The position numbers and the translations under genes were made by a program. DNA of 64,000 bases from CAXBBB01 sp963793245 (GTDB lineage Bacteria > Bacteroidota > Rhodothermia > Rhodothermales > BA12). The notes under the pieces are model-generated. The model ran no database searches. It was not told the DNA's origin and saw only the letters and a program-made list of their open reading frames with translations. The stretch is from assembly GCA_963793245.1 (NCBI GenBank), contig CAWBZG010000004.1, forward strand, positions 1 to 64,000. The letters run 5' to 3'. Shown piece by piece: positions 1-10,077 of the stretch (positions within the stretch are counted from its first letter, which is position 1; each line of letters begins with the position of its first letter).

Positions 1-89
1 CGCGTGTGACCGTAGGCAAGTGCGCCAGTCACCTCCATCACTTCGGCAATCCAGCGTCCGTCGTCTTCGCGTTCGGTTTCGATCGTCAT
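1..89 (-). CDS. HicB-family antitoxin, N-terminal fragment (cut by left edge)
   Basis: Reading leftwards from an ATG at 89, an open frame of 29 codons runs off the window. It begins MTIETEREDDGRWIAEV and continues through GALAYGHTR. This is the usual start of HicB-like partial RNase H-fold antitoxins, which carry an acidic-DGRWIAEV strand and a YG-TREEA turn. Such proteins neutralise HicA mRNA interferases and often autoregulate. Any hicA partner would lie off the left edge, so I cannot say whether a complete toxin-antitoxin pair exists. Solitary HicB-like proteins are also common. The gene is too short inside the window to judge integrity. Confidence 0.7.
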   Translation of the reverse strand, partial: MTIETEREDDGRWIAEVMEVTGALAYGHT

Positions 90-465
90 GGTGTGAGGCG
101 TTTGGAAGAGCAACCTGCAAGTCATCATCCTGACCAGCGTATAACCCTTGCAGCGGGCGACGCAGAGGCTAGTTTCTTCTCTCACGCGGGCGTCGGCGTC
201 TACATTGCCCGCTCACCAACGGCGTGTTTTGCGCGCCAGAGCCTCGTCTTGTTCTGCCGCGCTACCCGTGCGGTCGGAGCAAGCTCAGCCCCAGGCTGAA
301 CTGTGTCCGGCATGAGATGCCTGACGAAAGAGAGCAGGCTTGCGTGCCTCCGGCCAGCAACTTCGTCGGACGATGTCGGTCATGGGGTAACCGCTCGTGC
401 CGGTACGGCGGGCCGCGTCACGCTTTCCCGAGCCCTCTGTTTCTCTATCCCCTAGACCCCGCAGC
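90..465. other. Intergenic region, no supported gene
   Basis: This stretch separates the leftward HicB-like gene from the rightward esterase and should hold the promoters of both. The frames open through it have no recognisable domain and look like GC-rich chance frames. I see no RNA gene and no convincing terminator. Confidence 0.5.
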
Positions 466-1716
466 ATGCCCTTTCTCCGACGCTCGCTCGCCCTGCTCCT
501 CCCCGTACTGTTCCTCGCCACGGCCACAGTTGCGCAGACGACAGATCGTCGCTCTCACTTGGTGGAGGTGGGCGTCGCAGACAGTCTCTACTCAGAGGTG
601 CTCGGTGAACGCCGGCCGTTCTGGGTGCACCTGCCCAACGGGGGCGACCTCCGGGAGGGGCACCGATACCCGGTGATTTATCTGCTCGATGGGGCCGTTC
701 ATCTCGGTGGCCTCGCCGCGGTACAGGAGTACTACGCGCACTTCCGGTTGCCGGAGATGATCGTCGTCGGCATCTCAAACCAGACGCACCGGACGAGGGA
801 CCTCACGACGTCGAGCGTCGCTGCTAGGCGGGGCACTCCCGTGGCCGCCTCCGGCGGCGCCGACCGCTTCACCCGGTTCCTGGCGGATGAACTCATCCCC
901 ACCATCGACCGGATGTACCCGACTTCTGGTCACCGGACGCTGATCGGCCACTCCTACGCCGGCCTGTTCGCCCTCCACACCCTGATCCACCACCCCGACC
1001 TGTTTCGGAACTACGTCGCTATCGACCCCAGCCTCGACTGGGACGAACAGGCCTTCCTCCACGAGGCCACCGCGGCTCTTGCCAACGAGGACTATTCGGG
1101 GAATGGTCTCTACGTGTCGCTTGCGAACCAAATCCTGCGATTCAGTGACACGCTGACGCTCGATGACGTGATGCAAGACACCACCGAGTTCAGCCTCGGC
1201 ATCCGGTCGATCCTCGAGTTCGCGCAGGCGGCCGAGGCGCATTCCGACAACGGGCTCCACTTCTCGTGGGGCTACTACGAGCAGGATCTCCACGGATCCG
1301 TTCCCCTCGTCTCGATGCGGGACGGACTCGTGTTTCTGTACGATTGGTGGGAGTTAGAGCACCCGGCCCTCTACAACGACCCCTCCACGCCCACCGCGGA
1401 CCTCGTGGGCCTGATCCGGGACCGCTCGGCGGCTCTGACCGCGGGCATGGGCGAGCCGATGGCGATGCAGGAAGACCTCCTCACCATGCTGGGGATGATG
1501 GCGATGGACATGCCGCAACCGGACAAGGCTCCGGCCATCTTCGACCTGCTGCTCGAGTATTACCCGGAGAGCCCAGACGCCCACGCTGCGGTGGCGGAGT
1601 TTTTCGAATCCCGGAATGACCGTGCGCAGGCGCTCCGCCATGCCCGCGAAGCGTACGCTCTCAGCGGCAGCGAGGCGCATCAGGCGTTGGTAGAGGCGCT
1701 GATGCAACGGCGCTGA
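466..1716 (+). CDS. Secreted alpha/beta-hydrolase esterase (esterase D/enterochelin-esterase type)
   Basis: I chose the ATG at 466 because it gives a clean signal peptide (MPFLRRSLALLLPVLFLATA, cleavage near VAQ). Upstream in-frame codons only add an arginine/proline-rich leader. The mature protein has the putative-esterase fold: a YPVIYLLDG strand, a VVGISN strand, and the nucleophile elbow GHSYAG (Ser about residue 167). A likely acid lies in AIDPSLDWDE and a likely histidine in DLHGS. After the hydrolase domain the last 100 residues are helical and TPR-like (YYPESPDAHAA, DRAQALRHA). Substrate is unknown; family members cleave carboxylic esters, including siderophore and S-formylglutathione esters. 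It stands alone. Confidence 0.85.
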   Translation: MPFLRRSLALLLPVLFLATATVAQTTDRRSHLVEVGVADSLYSEVLGERRPFWVHLPNGGDLREGHRYPVIYLLDGAVHLGGLAAVQEYYAHFRLPEMIVVGISNQTHRTRDLTTSSVAARRGTPVAASGGADRFTRFLADELIPTIDRMYPTSGHRTLIGHSYAGLFALHTLIHHPDLFRNYVAIDPSLDWDEQAFLHEATAALANEDYSGNGLYVSLANQILRFSDTLTLDDVMQDTTEFSLGIRSILEFAQAAEAHSDNGLHFSWGYYEQDLHGSVPLVSMRDGLVFLYDWWELEHPALYNDPSTPTADLVGLIRDRSAALTAGMGEPMAMQEDLLTMLGMMAMDMPQPDKAPAIFDLLLEYYPESPDAHAAVAEFFESRNDRAQALRHAREAYALSGSEAHQALVEALMQRR

Positions 1717-2138
1717 CCTCGGCACGCGCCGGCGCACCCCTCTTTAGGTGGCTGAGCGGTCCCCTGCTCAGCAGCAGTTTCCGCACCTCGTGATTCTGTT
1801 GATGTCTGGAAGGCAGGTCAGAACAGAGTGCAGATGACCAAACTCTATCAGCGCGAACTCGGTATTTCGCATACACCTGCCACGCAGGTGACCGACGATG
1901 GTCTAGACGGTACGCGACGGTACGCGTGTCGAAGTTGACCTGCCGTCGGTCGGCGAAGCGCGTCGTGTGAGAGGTGAGGTGAAGTCCGTCTGCGCAGCTG
2001 TGGAGCACGTACTACCTTCTTCCGCATACCCGCTGGCTCTTCTGCGCCTAGTCCTCTTCTTGCTCCTGTACCACAAGTCCTCGCTGACCCTCCTGCCGCA
2101 GTCTGGATCAACGGTCAAGCATAACACAAGGCCCCACT
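1717..2138. other. Intergenic region, no supported gene
   Basis: No open frame here has a recognisable domain. Just after the esterase stop there is an inverted repeat GCTGAG/CTCAGC (1752-1757 and 1768-1773). It has no T-run, so it is at best a weak terminator. The remainder presumably carries the promoter of the membrane protein at 2139. Confidence 0.4.
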
Positions 2139-2705
2139 ATGACACGTTTCGAGTACCTAACGACATTTGTGTCAATCATCCTCGGCTTGGGGGTTGCCGA
2201 TCTGTTGCAAAGCGCCTACCATCTCGTGCAAGAGCGCGATCACGTACGCTTTCACTGGTTGCCGCTGGCATGGGCGCTGATCGTGTTGTTGCAGGTTACG
2301 CTGTTTTTTTGGTCCTTTTATGAGTTTGGGCAGCATGATGTGTGGCGGTACTTTCCGCCCTTCGTCTTCCTGCTCATGGGTCCCGTGTTGCTCTTTCTGG
2401 CCAGCGCTAATGCGCTTCCCGACAGCGTTCCTAAGGGAGAAGCGTTCGATCTGGAACGGTTCTACTTCGATCGCCCACGCGGTTTTTTTCTGATACTGGC
2501 GGCCTACATGGGCTGCGTGCTGATCAACTCACTACTTGTCGGGGAAGCGTTCTTAGCCGGCCGCCAGCTCATCATTCTAATTGGGGCGTTACTCTTTTTG
2601 GGTATGGCGTGGAAGCGGGAGCACCGGTATCACGTAGTCGCTACGCTCCTCGTGTCCGCTCTTTTCGCAGCCTTCGTGGTGAACTATGCATTTGAGATCG
2701 GTTGA
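2139..2705 (+). CDS. Hypothetical six-helix membrane protein
   Basis: This 188-residue protein is mostly hydrophobic, with about six predicted membrane helices near residues 9-30, 40-61, 71-92, 114-135, 141-157 and 163-184. Only a short charged loop (FDLERFYFDRPRG, about 101-115) separates helices three and four. It has no signal peptide and no catalytic motif I recognise. It resembles the small uncharacterised membrane proteins of bacterial genomes that begin with MTxFEYLT. It lies immediately upstream of an insertion-sequence remnant and has no operon partner. Function unknown. Confidence 0.75.
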   Translation: MTRFEYLTTFVSIILGLGVADLLQSAYHLVQERDHVRFHWLPLAWALIVLLQVTLFFWSFYEFGQHDVWRYFPPFVFLLMGPVLLFLASANALPDSVPKGEAFDLERFYFDRPRGFFLILAAYMGCVLINSLLVGEAFLAGRQLIILIGALLFLGMAWKREHRYHVVATLLVSALFAAFVVNYAFEIG

Positions 2706-2777
2706 CTGACGCATGGCGTACTGCTGGACTGAACCCCGAAGATGAGACACTTGGTTAAGGTGGCATTCCCACCTCTC

Positions 2778-3300
2778 ATGTCCCTGAAACGCAGACGCTT
2801 CACCGCTGAGTTCAAAACCCGCCTGCTCCGAGAGATTGACGTTGGCAAGTCCGTCGCACAGGCCGCGTGCGAGCACGAAGTCCATCGGGGTCCGTCTCCA
2901 AGTGGGGAGCGCAGCGCCGCAGGCAGGGCCCCGATGTCTTCGTCCGTACCGCCCCAGCACCGAGGCCAAAGTCGCCGAACTCGAACCCTCATCGGGCAAC
3001 TCACCGTTGAGAACGCGTTCCTGGCGGGGCGACGCCGCCTCGCCAAAACGTCCTGGCCCGCCTCAAAACAGATCGGAGCGAGTCGTGATCGCCCATGCCA
3101 TCGAATCGGAGCGGCAGAAGCACGGGCGCGGCTAGAGATAGGCCGCAGCCTGGAAGCCAAACTGGCCGCAGGCGCGCTGCGTCAGGCGCTGGGTAGCCGC
3201 CGCGTCACCGCGGTTCTGGTCCACTTCGAGCACCTTGTGCGGCGCAGCCATGCATAGCTCGCCTACCTGAGCACGAAGAACGCTCAGAAACAGAGGGGTC
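2778..3300 (+). pseudogene. Decayed IS3-type transposase (OrfA and OrfB fragments)
   Basis: From the ATG at 2778 the sequence encodes the N-terminal helix-turn-helix of an IS3/IS2-type OrfA (LKRRRFTAEFKTRLLREI). The homology then jumps between frames: SVSKWGAQRRRQGPDVF in a second frame (about 2891-2941), EAKVAELE in a third, then LIGQLTVENAFL back in the first. Further on, LEAKLAAGALRQAL and a VLVHFEH stretch followed by LAYLS (about 3150-3290) resemble the DDE integrase region around the HHSD-GVQY motif of OrfB, broken by stops. Most of OrfB is missing. At least three indels and an internal deletion make this an inactive relic. No intact terminal repeats were found. Confidence 0.75.
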
Positions 3301-3527
3301 CTCTTGGCCCTTGAGCGGTCATCAGTGAGCGTATGCCATCTTGGATGGGTCGTCTCGGTACAGACAGATGTGCAGTGTCCGCCGCCCCGAGCGATGAGAC
3401 TTACTCTATCGGCTCTGCTGAAATGGAGGGTACCATAGGTGAAGGCGCGATGGTAGCGGCGAGGAATAGCGGCGACGCGGCCCGCGCGCCGTTACCTTTG
3501 GAGCATCTCCCACCCGATCCTCGCCGC

Positions 3528-5031
3528 ATGTCCCTCGCTCCCGCCGCCGACTCGCAACGTTTCTCGTCTCGCATCGGGCTGATCCTATCGGTCTTAGGCA
3601 TCGCTGTAGGAACGGGCAACATCTGGCGCTTTCCGCGCATCGTGGCAGGCAACGGCGGCGACGATGGTGCCGGTGCGTTTATCGTCGCGTGGGCCGTTTG
3701 CCTGCTGACGTGGAGCGTGCCGCTGATCATCGCGGAGTATGCGATGGGGCGTGCGGGGCGCAAGGGCGTGCCGGGGACGTTTGGGCAGATCGCCGGGCCG
3801 AAGTTCGGCTGGATGGGCGCGTTCGTGGCGTTCGTGGCGACGGCCATCATGTTCTACTACTCGGTCGTCGCGGGCTGGTGCTTTTTCTACCTGGGCACGA
3901 CGGTAACTCAAGCCGCTGCCGTTCTCGACCGATACGGCGTTTGGCGTCTGGAACGGCTTTCAGGGCAGCCTCTGGCCGCTCGTGCTGCACGGATTGGCGA
4001 TGCTGCTGGGCGGACTGGCCGTCGCGAGGGGCATCAAGGGGATCGAGAAGGTCAACAAGATCCTGATTCCGACGCTGCTGGGCATCGTAATTCTGTGCGT
4101 CGTTAATGCGCTGCGCTTGCCGGGGGCGATGGACGGTGTCGCCTACCTGTTTACGCCCGACTGGTCGACGCTGACGAACGCTAGCCTCTGGCTCGAAGCG
4201 CTGACGCAGAACGCGTGGGATACCGGCGCAGGCTGGGGGCTGATCCTGACCTATGCGGCGTACATGGGCGCCAAAGACACCGTCGTCCGCAACGCGTTCA
4301 TCACCGGCATCGGCAACAACATGGTCTCGCTCCTGGCGGCGACGATGATCTTCGCGACGGTGTTCTCCCTTCTCGGCGCGCAGATGTCGCAGGCCGAAGT
4401 GCTGGGCGTGATGCAGGACAGCGGACCGGCGTCGACTGGCCTGACGTTTATCTGGATGCCGCAACTGTTCGGGCAGATGGCAGCCGGAAAGCTGTTCGCG
4501 ATCCTGTTCTTCCTCGCGCTCTCGTTCGCCGCCATCTCGTCGCTGCTCTCGATGATCGAACTGGCGACGCGCGTGCTCGTCGACGCCGGGTTGGAGCGAT
4601 TGAAAGCCGTCGCAATCGTCGGAGGTGTGGGCTTCCTGCTGGGCGTGCCATCGGCGCTGAGTGCGGACATCCTGGGCAATCAGGACTTCGTCTGGGGCGT
4701 CGGACTGATGATTTCTGGCGCGTTCGTGTCGTTCGCCGTGATTCGGTTCGGCGTGGCGAAGTTTCGGACGACCCACGTCAACACGCCGGGCGATTGGCGT
4801 CCGGGCAAGGTGTGGGATGTCATGATCGCGATTGCTGTGCCGCTGCAAGCCGTCGTGCTGCTGATCTGGTGGATGTGGCAGGCGGCGACGGCGTACTCGA
4901 CCAACTGGTGGGATCCGCTCGAACCGTACAGCTTGATGACGTGCGTGGTGCAGTGGACCGTCGTCCTCGCCGTCCTGATCGCCTCGAACCGCTGGCTGAT
5001 GCGCCGCACCCTCCCGGACCTGATGCGGTAG
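3528..5031 (+). pseudogene. Sodium-dependent transporter, NSS/SNF family (frameshifted)
   Basis: From ATG 3528 the protein shows the neurotransmitter:sodium symporter signature: RIGLILSVLGIAVGTGN, then NIWRFP with the Na+-binding helix 1, and GAFIVAW. Homology in the first frame ends near TQAAAVLD (about 3930). It resumes one frame over as DTAFGVWNGFQGSLWPL and runs through KGIEKVNKILIP, then eight or so helices to the stop at 5031. The net shift is +1 (for example one extra C in GACCGAT near 3930). Repaired, it would be about 500 residues, a normal length for the bacterial family. These transporters import amino acids or related solutes with Na+. The break may be real or an assembly error. 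Confidence 0.85.
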
Positions 5032-5067
5032 TCCACGAACGGTCGCATTCCTTCAGCGCCCGACCGT

Positions 5068-5100
5068 GTCATCGCGAGGAGCGCAGCGACGTGGCGATCT
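5068..5100 (+). repeat. Small dispersed palindromic repeat, copy A
   Basis: The segment starts GTCATCGCGAGG, has a GAGCGCAGCGAC centre, and ends GTGGCGATCT. The ends are partly complementary (ATCGCGAGG against the GCGAT end). A decayed copy in the opposite orientation lies at 42286-42314. The sequence type is familiar from many bacterial genomes as a mobile intergenic element that gives spurious peptides such as SSRGAQRRGD. It sits between the symporter and the M14 peptidase, outside coding sequence. Confidence 0.65.
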
Positions 5101-5153
5101 CCGGCTTCCTTTTCCTCACGACGAGATGTATCCCGTCGCTACCTCTTGCTCTG

Positions 5154-6758
5154 ATGCGTTTTCTGCTCCTCCTGTTGCTCGTTTCGCCAGTCGTTGCCCA
5201 GCCTTACGCGTTGCCGAATACGTTGCCGGTTCCTCCGGGAACGCCGCACGAATTGCTGCTTCAGCCCGAACGGACAGGGTGGTACGAAACGTCGCGGTAT
5301 GACGACGTAACGGCATTTCTCGACGCGCTCGTGCCGATGGACGCACGGATGCATCGTTCGTCCTATGGCTACTCGGTCGAGGGGCGTCAGCTTCCGCTCG
5401 TCGTCTGGGGCGATGTGGCGGACGCGTCGCCCGAGTCCGTGATGGCGTCGGGCAAAGTGCGCGTCTGGGTGCAGGCGAACATCCACGCGGGCGAGGTGTG
5501 CGGTAAGGAAGCCGTTTTGCGGCTGCTGCGCGAGTTGGCGATGGGCGAGCACGAAGGTTGGGCCGATGAGGTCGTCCTCCTCTTCGCGCCGATCCACAAC
5601 GCCGACGGCAACGAACGCGTCCAACTCGGCAACCGTCCCAACCAACTCGGACCGCTCGGAGGCATGGGCCAGCGCCCCAACGCCGACGGGTTCGACCTCA
5701 ACCGCGATCAAGTCAAACTCGCCTCGCCCGAAGCGCGGGGCTTCGTCCGGGCGCTCCAGAACTACGAGCCGCACGTCGTGATGGACCTGCACACGACCGA
5801 CGGCTCGTTTCACGGCTACCACTTGACGTATGCGCCCGGCCTGCATCCCGGCTCGCCCGAGTCGACGGATCGCCTGCTCCGCGACCGCCTACTGCCCGAC
5901 GTGACCGAATCGCTCCAGTCGGACGACGATCTGCTCGTCTACCACTACGGCAACTTCAACGGCTTCCGCCGCCTGCCCAACCAGGGCGATCCGGTCTGGA
6001 ATACGTTCGATTGGCGCCCGCGCTTCGCCACCAACTACGCCGGACTGCGGGGCCACCTGGCGATTCTGAGCGAAGCATACAGCTACCTCAGCTTCGCCCA
6101 CCGCGTCCACGCGACCGAGCGCTTCGTCGAAGAGGTGATCGACTGGACGGCTGCCCACCCCGCCGATGTCCGCGCTGCGTTCGACGCCGGGCGCGTGATG
6201 CCGGATCAGGTCGCGCTGAACGCGAAACTCAGCGAGGGGCAGACGCGCCCGATCCTCGTCGGAAGCGTTGACACGCTCCGCCATCCGTCAACTGGGGAAA
6301 CGGTCTTCCTGCGACGCGACGCCGTAACGCCGATGCCGATGCGCGACCTGACCGCATTCGACCCGCTCGACCAGGTCGACCCGCCGTCTGCCTATCTCGT
6401 CGCCGACACGCTGACCGACGTGGTCGAACGCGTCCAGGCGCATGGTCTCACTATCGAACCGTTTGCAGGTGCCTGCTCAGAAGCGACAGCCCAAGGCTTC
6501 GACGTGTCGACCGTCGTCATGTCCGAGCGACCGTTTCAGGGCGTCCGCGAAGTGCGTGTCGATGGGGCGATGACTTCTGCATCCGTCCCGGCATCCGGTT
6601 ACCACATCGTCCGCGTGCGCGACGGCGTCGACGCCCGAATCGCCGCGCTGCTGCTCGAACCGCTCTCCGCCGACGGGCTGCTGAACTGGGGTCTGCTGCC
6701 CACCGCCGAATCGCAGCGTTTCCCCGTCCTGAGGCTGGACGACTCGGCCTGCCGTTAG
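5154..6758 (+). CDS. Secreted M14-family zinc carboxypeptidase
   Basis: The ATG at 5154 gives a signal peptide (MRFLLLLLLVSPVVAQ); the open frame continues far upstream but without support. M14 metallocarboxypeptidase motifs are present. HAGEVCGKE (about residues 115-123) supplies the zinc ligands of the HxxE motif. FDLNRD (about 180) is the substrate-carboxylate region. MDLHTTDG (about 206) carries the third zinc ligand and SEAYSY (about 307) the likely catalytic glutamate. The peptidase domain fills the first 330 residues, followed by a roughly 200-residue beta-rich C-terminal region without a motif I recognise. It is 534 residues in all. Expected to act in the periplasm or outside on C-terminal residues of peptides. 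Confidence 0.9.
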   Translation: MRFLLLLLLVSPVVAQPYALPNTLPVPPGTPHELLLQPERTGWYETSRYDDVTAFLDALVPMDARMHRSSYGYSVEGRQLPLVVWGDVADASPESVMASGKVRVWVQANIHAGEVCGKEAVLRLLRELAMGEHEGWADEVVLLFAPIHNADGNERVQLGNRPNQLGPLGGMGQRPNADGFDLNRDQVKLASPEARGFVRALQNYEPHVVMDLHTTDGSFHGYHLTYAPGLHPGSPESTDRLLRDRLLPDVTESLQSDDDLLVYHYGNFNGFRRLPNQGDPVWNTFDWRPRFATNYAGLRGHLAILSEAYSYLSFAHRVHATERFVEEVIDWTAAHPADVRAAFDAGRVMPDQVALNAKLSEGQTRPILVGSVDTLRHPSTGETVFLRRDAVTPMPMRDLTAFDPLDQVDPPSAYLVADTLTDVVERVQAHGLTIEPFAGACSEATAQGFDVSTVVMSERPFQGVREVRVDGAMTSASVPASGYHIVRVRDGVDARIAALLLEPLSADGLLNWGLLPTAESQRFPVLRLDDSACR

Positions 6759-6827
6759 CAAGTGGTTGCCGAAGTGCGAGCGCGGAGAGTAGGTTGCGAC
6801 TGTCCTTTCCTGCGCCTGCCCGCCACC

Positions 6828-9800
6828 ATGCGCTGCCTCTTGCTGCTCGCCGCTCTGCTATTCGTCTCCGCGTCCGCCGCGCAGCCGGTCGTCTACGACG
6901 CGCGCGAGTACGGTCTGGACGACGGCCTGCCATCGGACGCGATTCGGGAACTGCACGAGGACGCGATGGGCTTCGTCTGGGCGGCGACGGATGAGGGAAT
7001 CGCCCGGTTCGACGGCTATCGCTAGCAGGCGTTCGAGCCTCAAGGCGGCTGCAACGAGATGGTGTCCGACTTCGACGAGTGGGGCGGTACCACCTGGACG
7101 CTCGGAGAGCGTGGCGCGCTGTGCCGCCTCAACCCCGAAACCGACGTATTCGAGCGCGTCGTACAGGCTCCGCCCTCGGCATCGGGCAGATATCACAGCT
7201 TAGGCAGCGGGCCTACAGGCTTTTGGTTGGTAGCAGCCTCGTCGGACAGCCTGCGTTTCTGGGAGGTGGAGCAATCGCGCCTCTTGTCTATGGCCGTGCC
7301 GAGGGCAACCGGGCGTCCTATTCCGATGCGTGCCGCCGTCGATTCTCTCGGGCGGCTCTGGGGTGCGGCAGGAGCGGCGGGCGTGTTGCGGGCGACGATC
7401 GATGGCGTAGAACTGGTCTCGGCAGAACGGCTGTCGGCGTACAACGAATTGTACCGGATCGACCCACTCTCCGTAGGCGGCGCGGTATGGGTGTTCGGCA
7501 GTCTGGGCAGTGTGGCGCACATCGGAGCGGATGGGCACGTCGACCAATTTGGGCCACAGGGCGACGCGGTTCCAGCAGTGAGCGGCGTCGCCCGGACGTG
7601 GAGCAGCGGTTCGGTCCTGCACGCGGCGATGTTCGACGGGCGCGTGCTGCGCTTCGACGCAGAGGCCCGCGTGTTTCTGCCACCGCTAGACGTGAGTGTG
7701 GCTGGCGGAGTGGATCCGGTTCGTGCCGTCGCGGAGACGCCCTCCGAAACGTGGGTGCTGCTGAACCGGAGCGGATTACGCACGCTCGGCGGCGAGGCGC
7801 CGGTCACCGAAGAAGGCCGTCCGGTCGACGCGATGGGGGCGGCCTTCCTTGCGGATCGGAGTGGGGCGCTGTGGCTCGGTCGTAGGGGAGGGGGCATCGT
7901 GCGACTGCGTGTGCGTCCGTCGGGTATCGACTCCATCGTGCGGGTTCCGGGCAGTCAGCTTCCGAGCGCTCTGGTCGAGGACGCGAGGGGAGCCGTCTGG
8001 ATCGGCACGGGGAGCGATCTGCACCGCGTCTCGCCCGACGGTGGCGTGCGCTCGTATCGCTATCTGCCTCGTGACAGCCGCTCGCTCTCTACAGTCGGGC
8101 AGCAGGCGCTCCACGTCTCGGACGACGGATCGGTGTGGGTTGGGACGAGCAACGGACTGTCGCGCTACGTCCCGGCGTCGGACGATTTCGAGCGTCATCT
8201 GATGTTCTCGGTGCGTGATTTCACGGCCCCGCCGCCGCCCTCTCCTCAGTCTGAGCGATCGTCTGCCGAGAGGAGTGGAGCGCCGCTGCCCGCTGCCACG
8301 CCTCGGCCCCTAGTCGCGCGCGAGCTTCCTGTTGCTCCCGGCTCGGTCCGGCGACCAGGCCCCGGCGCATCACCTGGCGGAACTAGAGAGCGTGGAGCGC
8401 GAGCCGTGCGTCGGCCTGCGGCATCCGCAGCTTCGCGCTCTCCTCGTCAGTTGTCCATCCATGCCGTCACCTCGGCGGCAGATGGCGCGCTCTGGATCGG
8501 GGGAGAGGTGGAGGGACGAGCGTTCGTTGGGCGCTATGTGCCGGGCGAAGATGAGGCGACGTTCGCAGCACTCTCAGCCGACTCAGCGGTGCGTGTGTCG
8601 GCGCTGAACTGGGTGAATGGGGCGTTATGGGCGGCAATGTCAGATCCGGCGCAGGTGCTTCGCTACGACTCATCGACGAACAGTTTTGTCGCTGCCGACC
8701 TGTCATCTGAAGCGATGGCTCTGCTGAACAGGTCGGGTGGTGTGACGGCGATCATCGAAGCGAACGGTCGTCCGTGCGCCGTCGCCACTCAAGGCCTGAT
8801 CTGTCGTGACGACGGGCGGTGGATGCTCCAGTCGGCCATTCCGCAGCGCTATGCGGCGGGCGAAGGGGCCGAGTGGCTGGTCTCGCGCTCCGGTCTGGTA
8901 AAGCGCTTCGGCGACACGGCACGGTCGGCTTCCGCGTTCAACGCCTACGTCGGTGGCGTGTCGAACAGCGCACTGCTGGGCCTGCGCGACGGACGGCTGG
9001 TGCTCGCTACGAACCGCGCGCTGGTGTACGCCGATCCGTCCCGACTCGACGTGGCCGTTCCGACCGCGCCGCGCTTCTCCTCCGTCGACGTGCATGGCCC
9101 GCGTCCTTCGCGCGTAGGTCCACTGGCGCTGGCTGTGAGCCAGGCGGCGATGCTTCCGAGCGATGCGAATGCTGCGACGATCCGTTTCGCCGGAGACGGA
9201 CCCGCACCCGACCGCGCACGCTTCGCCTATCGGATCCGCGGACTGGTCGACGAGTGGGTCGACCTCGACGCGCCCGAACTGCAGTTGGCCGGATTGCCGC
9301 CTGGAAGACACGTGGTAGATGTGAGAGCGCGAGGGGACGTGTCGGATGCCACACCGGAGGCGACGATTGCACTCACCGTCTTGCCGCGCCTCTCGCAGAC
9401 GCGTTGGTTTCGTCTGTTGCTCGTTGCGCTCGGACTTGCACTGGTGGGAGGCGCCATAGCCTACCGCGAGAGCACGCGCCGCCGCCGTGAACGCCTGCGC
9501 CGCCGCATCGCCGACGACCTCCACGACGACCTGGGATCGCGGATGAGCGCTCTCGCGCTGCAACAGGATCTGATTGGTTCGCGCCTGGCCGCTGACGACC
9601 GCGCGAAGACCGACGAACTGGCCGAACGTCTCCGCACTCTCAGCCGCGACCTGCGCGATGTCGTCTGGTACGTCGACGCCACAGCGGATACGCTGCCTGC
9701 CCTGGCTGCCCGAGCCGCTGCCGCCGCTCGAAGTCTGCTTCCGCCCGAACGTCTCACCGTCGCCATCGGCCAATTGCCCAGACCGCGTAGTCAACATGGG

Positions 9801-10077
9801 CACGCGTCGACACGTGCTGATGATCGTCAAGGAAGCCTTGCACAACGCCCAGCGTCATGCGTCTGAGGCACACGTAGAACTAACGGTGTCGATGCGCGGT
9901 CGCTCGCTCTGGGTCGAGGTGCGCGACGACGGGCCGGGGCTGATCCCGAACCCCGAGAGCGACGGGAGGGGCATGAGTACGATGCGTCGTCGCGCCCGTG
10001 AGATCGGTGCGGAGTTGACCCTAGTGGGCAGTTCTGGTGAGGGAACGGCGGTGCAGTTGCTCGTTCCGATGCGATAG
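6828..10077 (+). pseudogene. Two-component-propeller histidine kinase (stop codon and frameshift)
   Basis: The start at 6828 encodes a signal peptide (MRCLLLLAALLFVSASAAQ) and then a two-component-regulator propeller repeat (GLDDGLPSDAIRELHED). An in-frame TAG at 7023-7025 interrupts it right after ARFDGYR, and the same frame continues past it. The following 700 residues hold propeller blades (AVWIGTGSDL, SVWVGTSNGLSRY), a Y_Y_Y-like strand domain and a membrane helix near 9410-9460. The HisKA_3 phospho-acceptor box is DDLHDDLGS (His about residue 899). Near 9780 the frame shifts by +1 into the ATPase domain (IVKEALHNAQRH, DDGPGL, GRGMSTM). The regulator at 10524 is the likely partner. Both defects would destroy the kinase if real. 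Confidence 0.85.

Noticed and set aside
3847..4848. Long leftward open frame (333 codons) opposite the symporter
   Set aside because: It is rich in histidine, arginine and glutamine, as antisense frames of GC-rich genes are, and lies fully opposite the recognised symporter.
4215..5153. N-terminal extension of the M14 peptidase
   Set aside because: The open frame upstream of 5154 overlaps the symporter gene and lacks any signal; the ATG at 5154 begins a proper signal peptide.
8703..9845. Leftward open frame of 380 codons opposite the kinase
   Set aside because: Low-quality composition and no domain; the plus strand here encodes clear kinase motifs.
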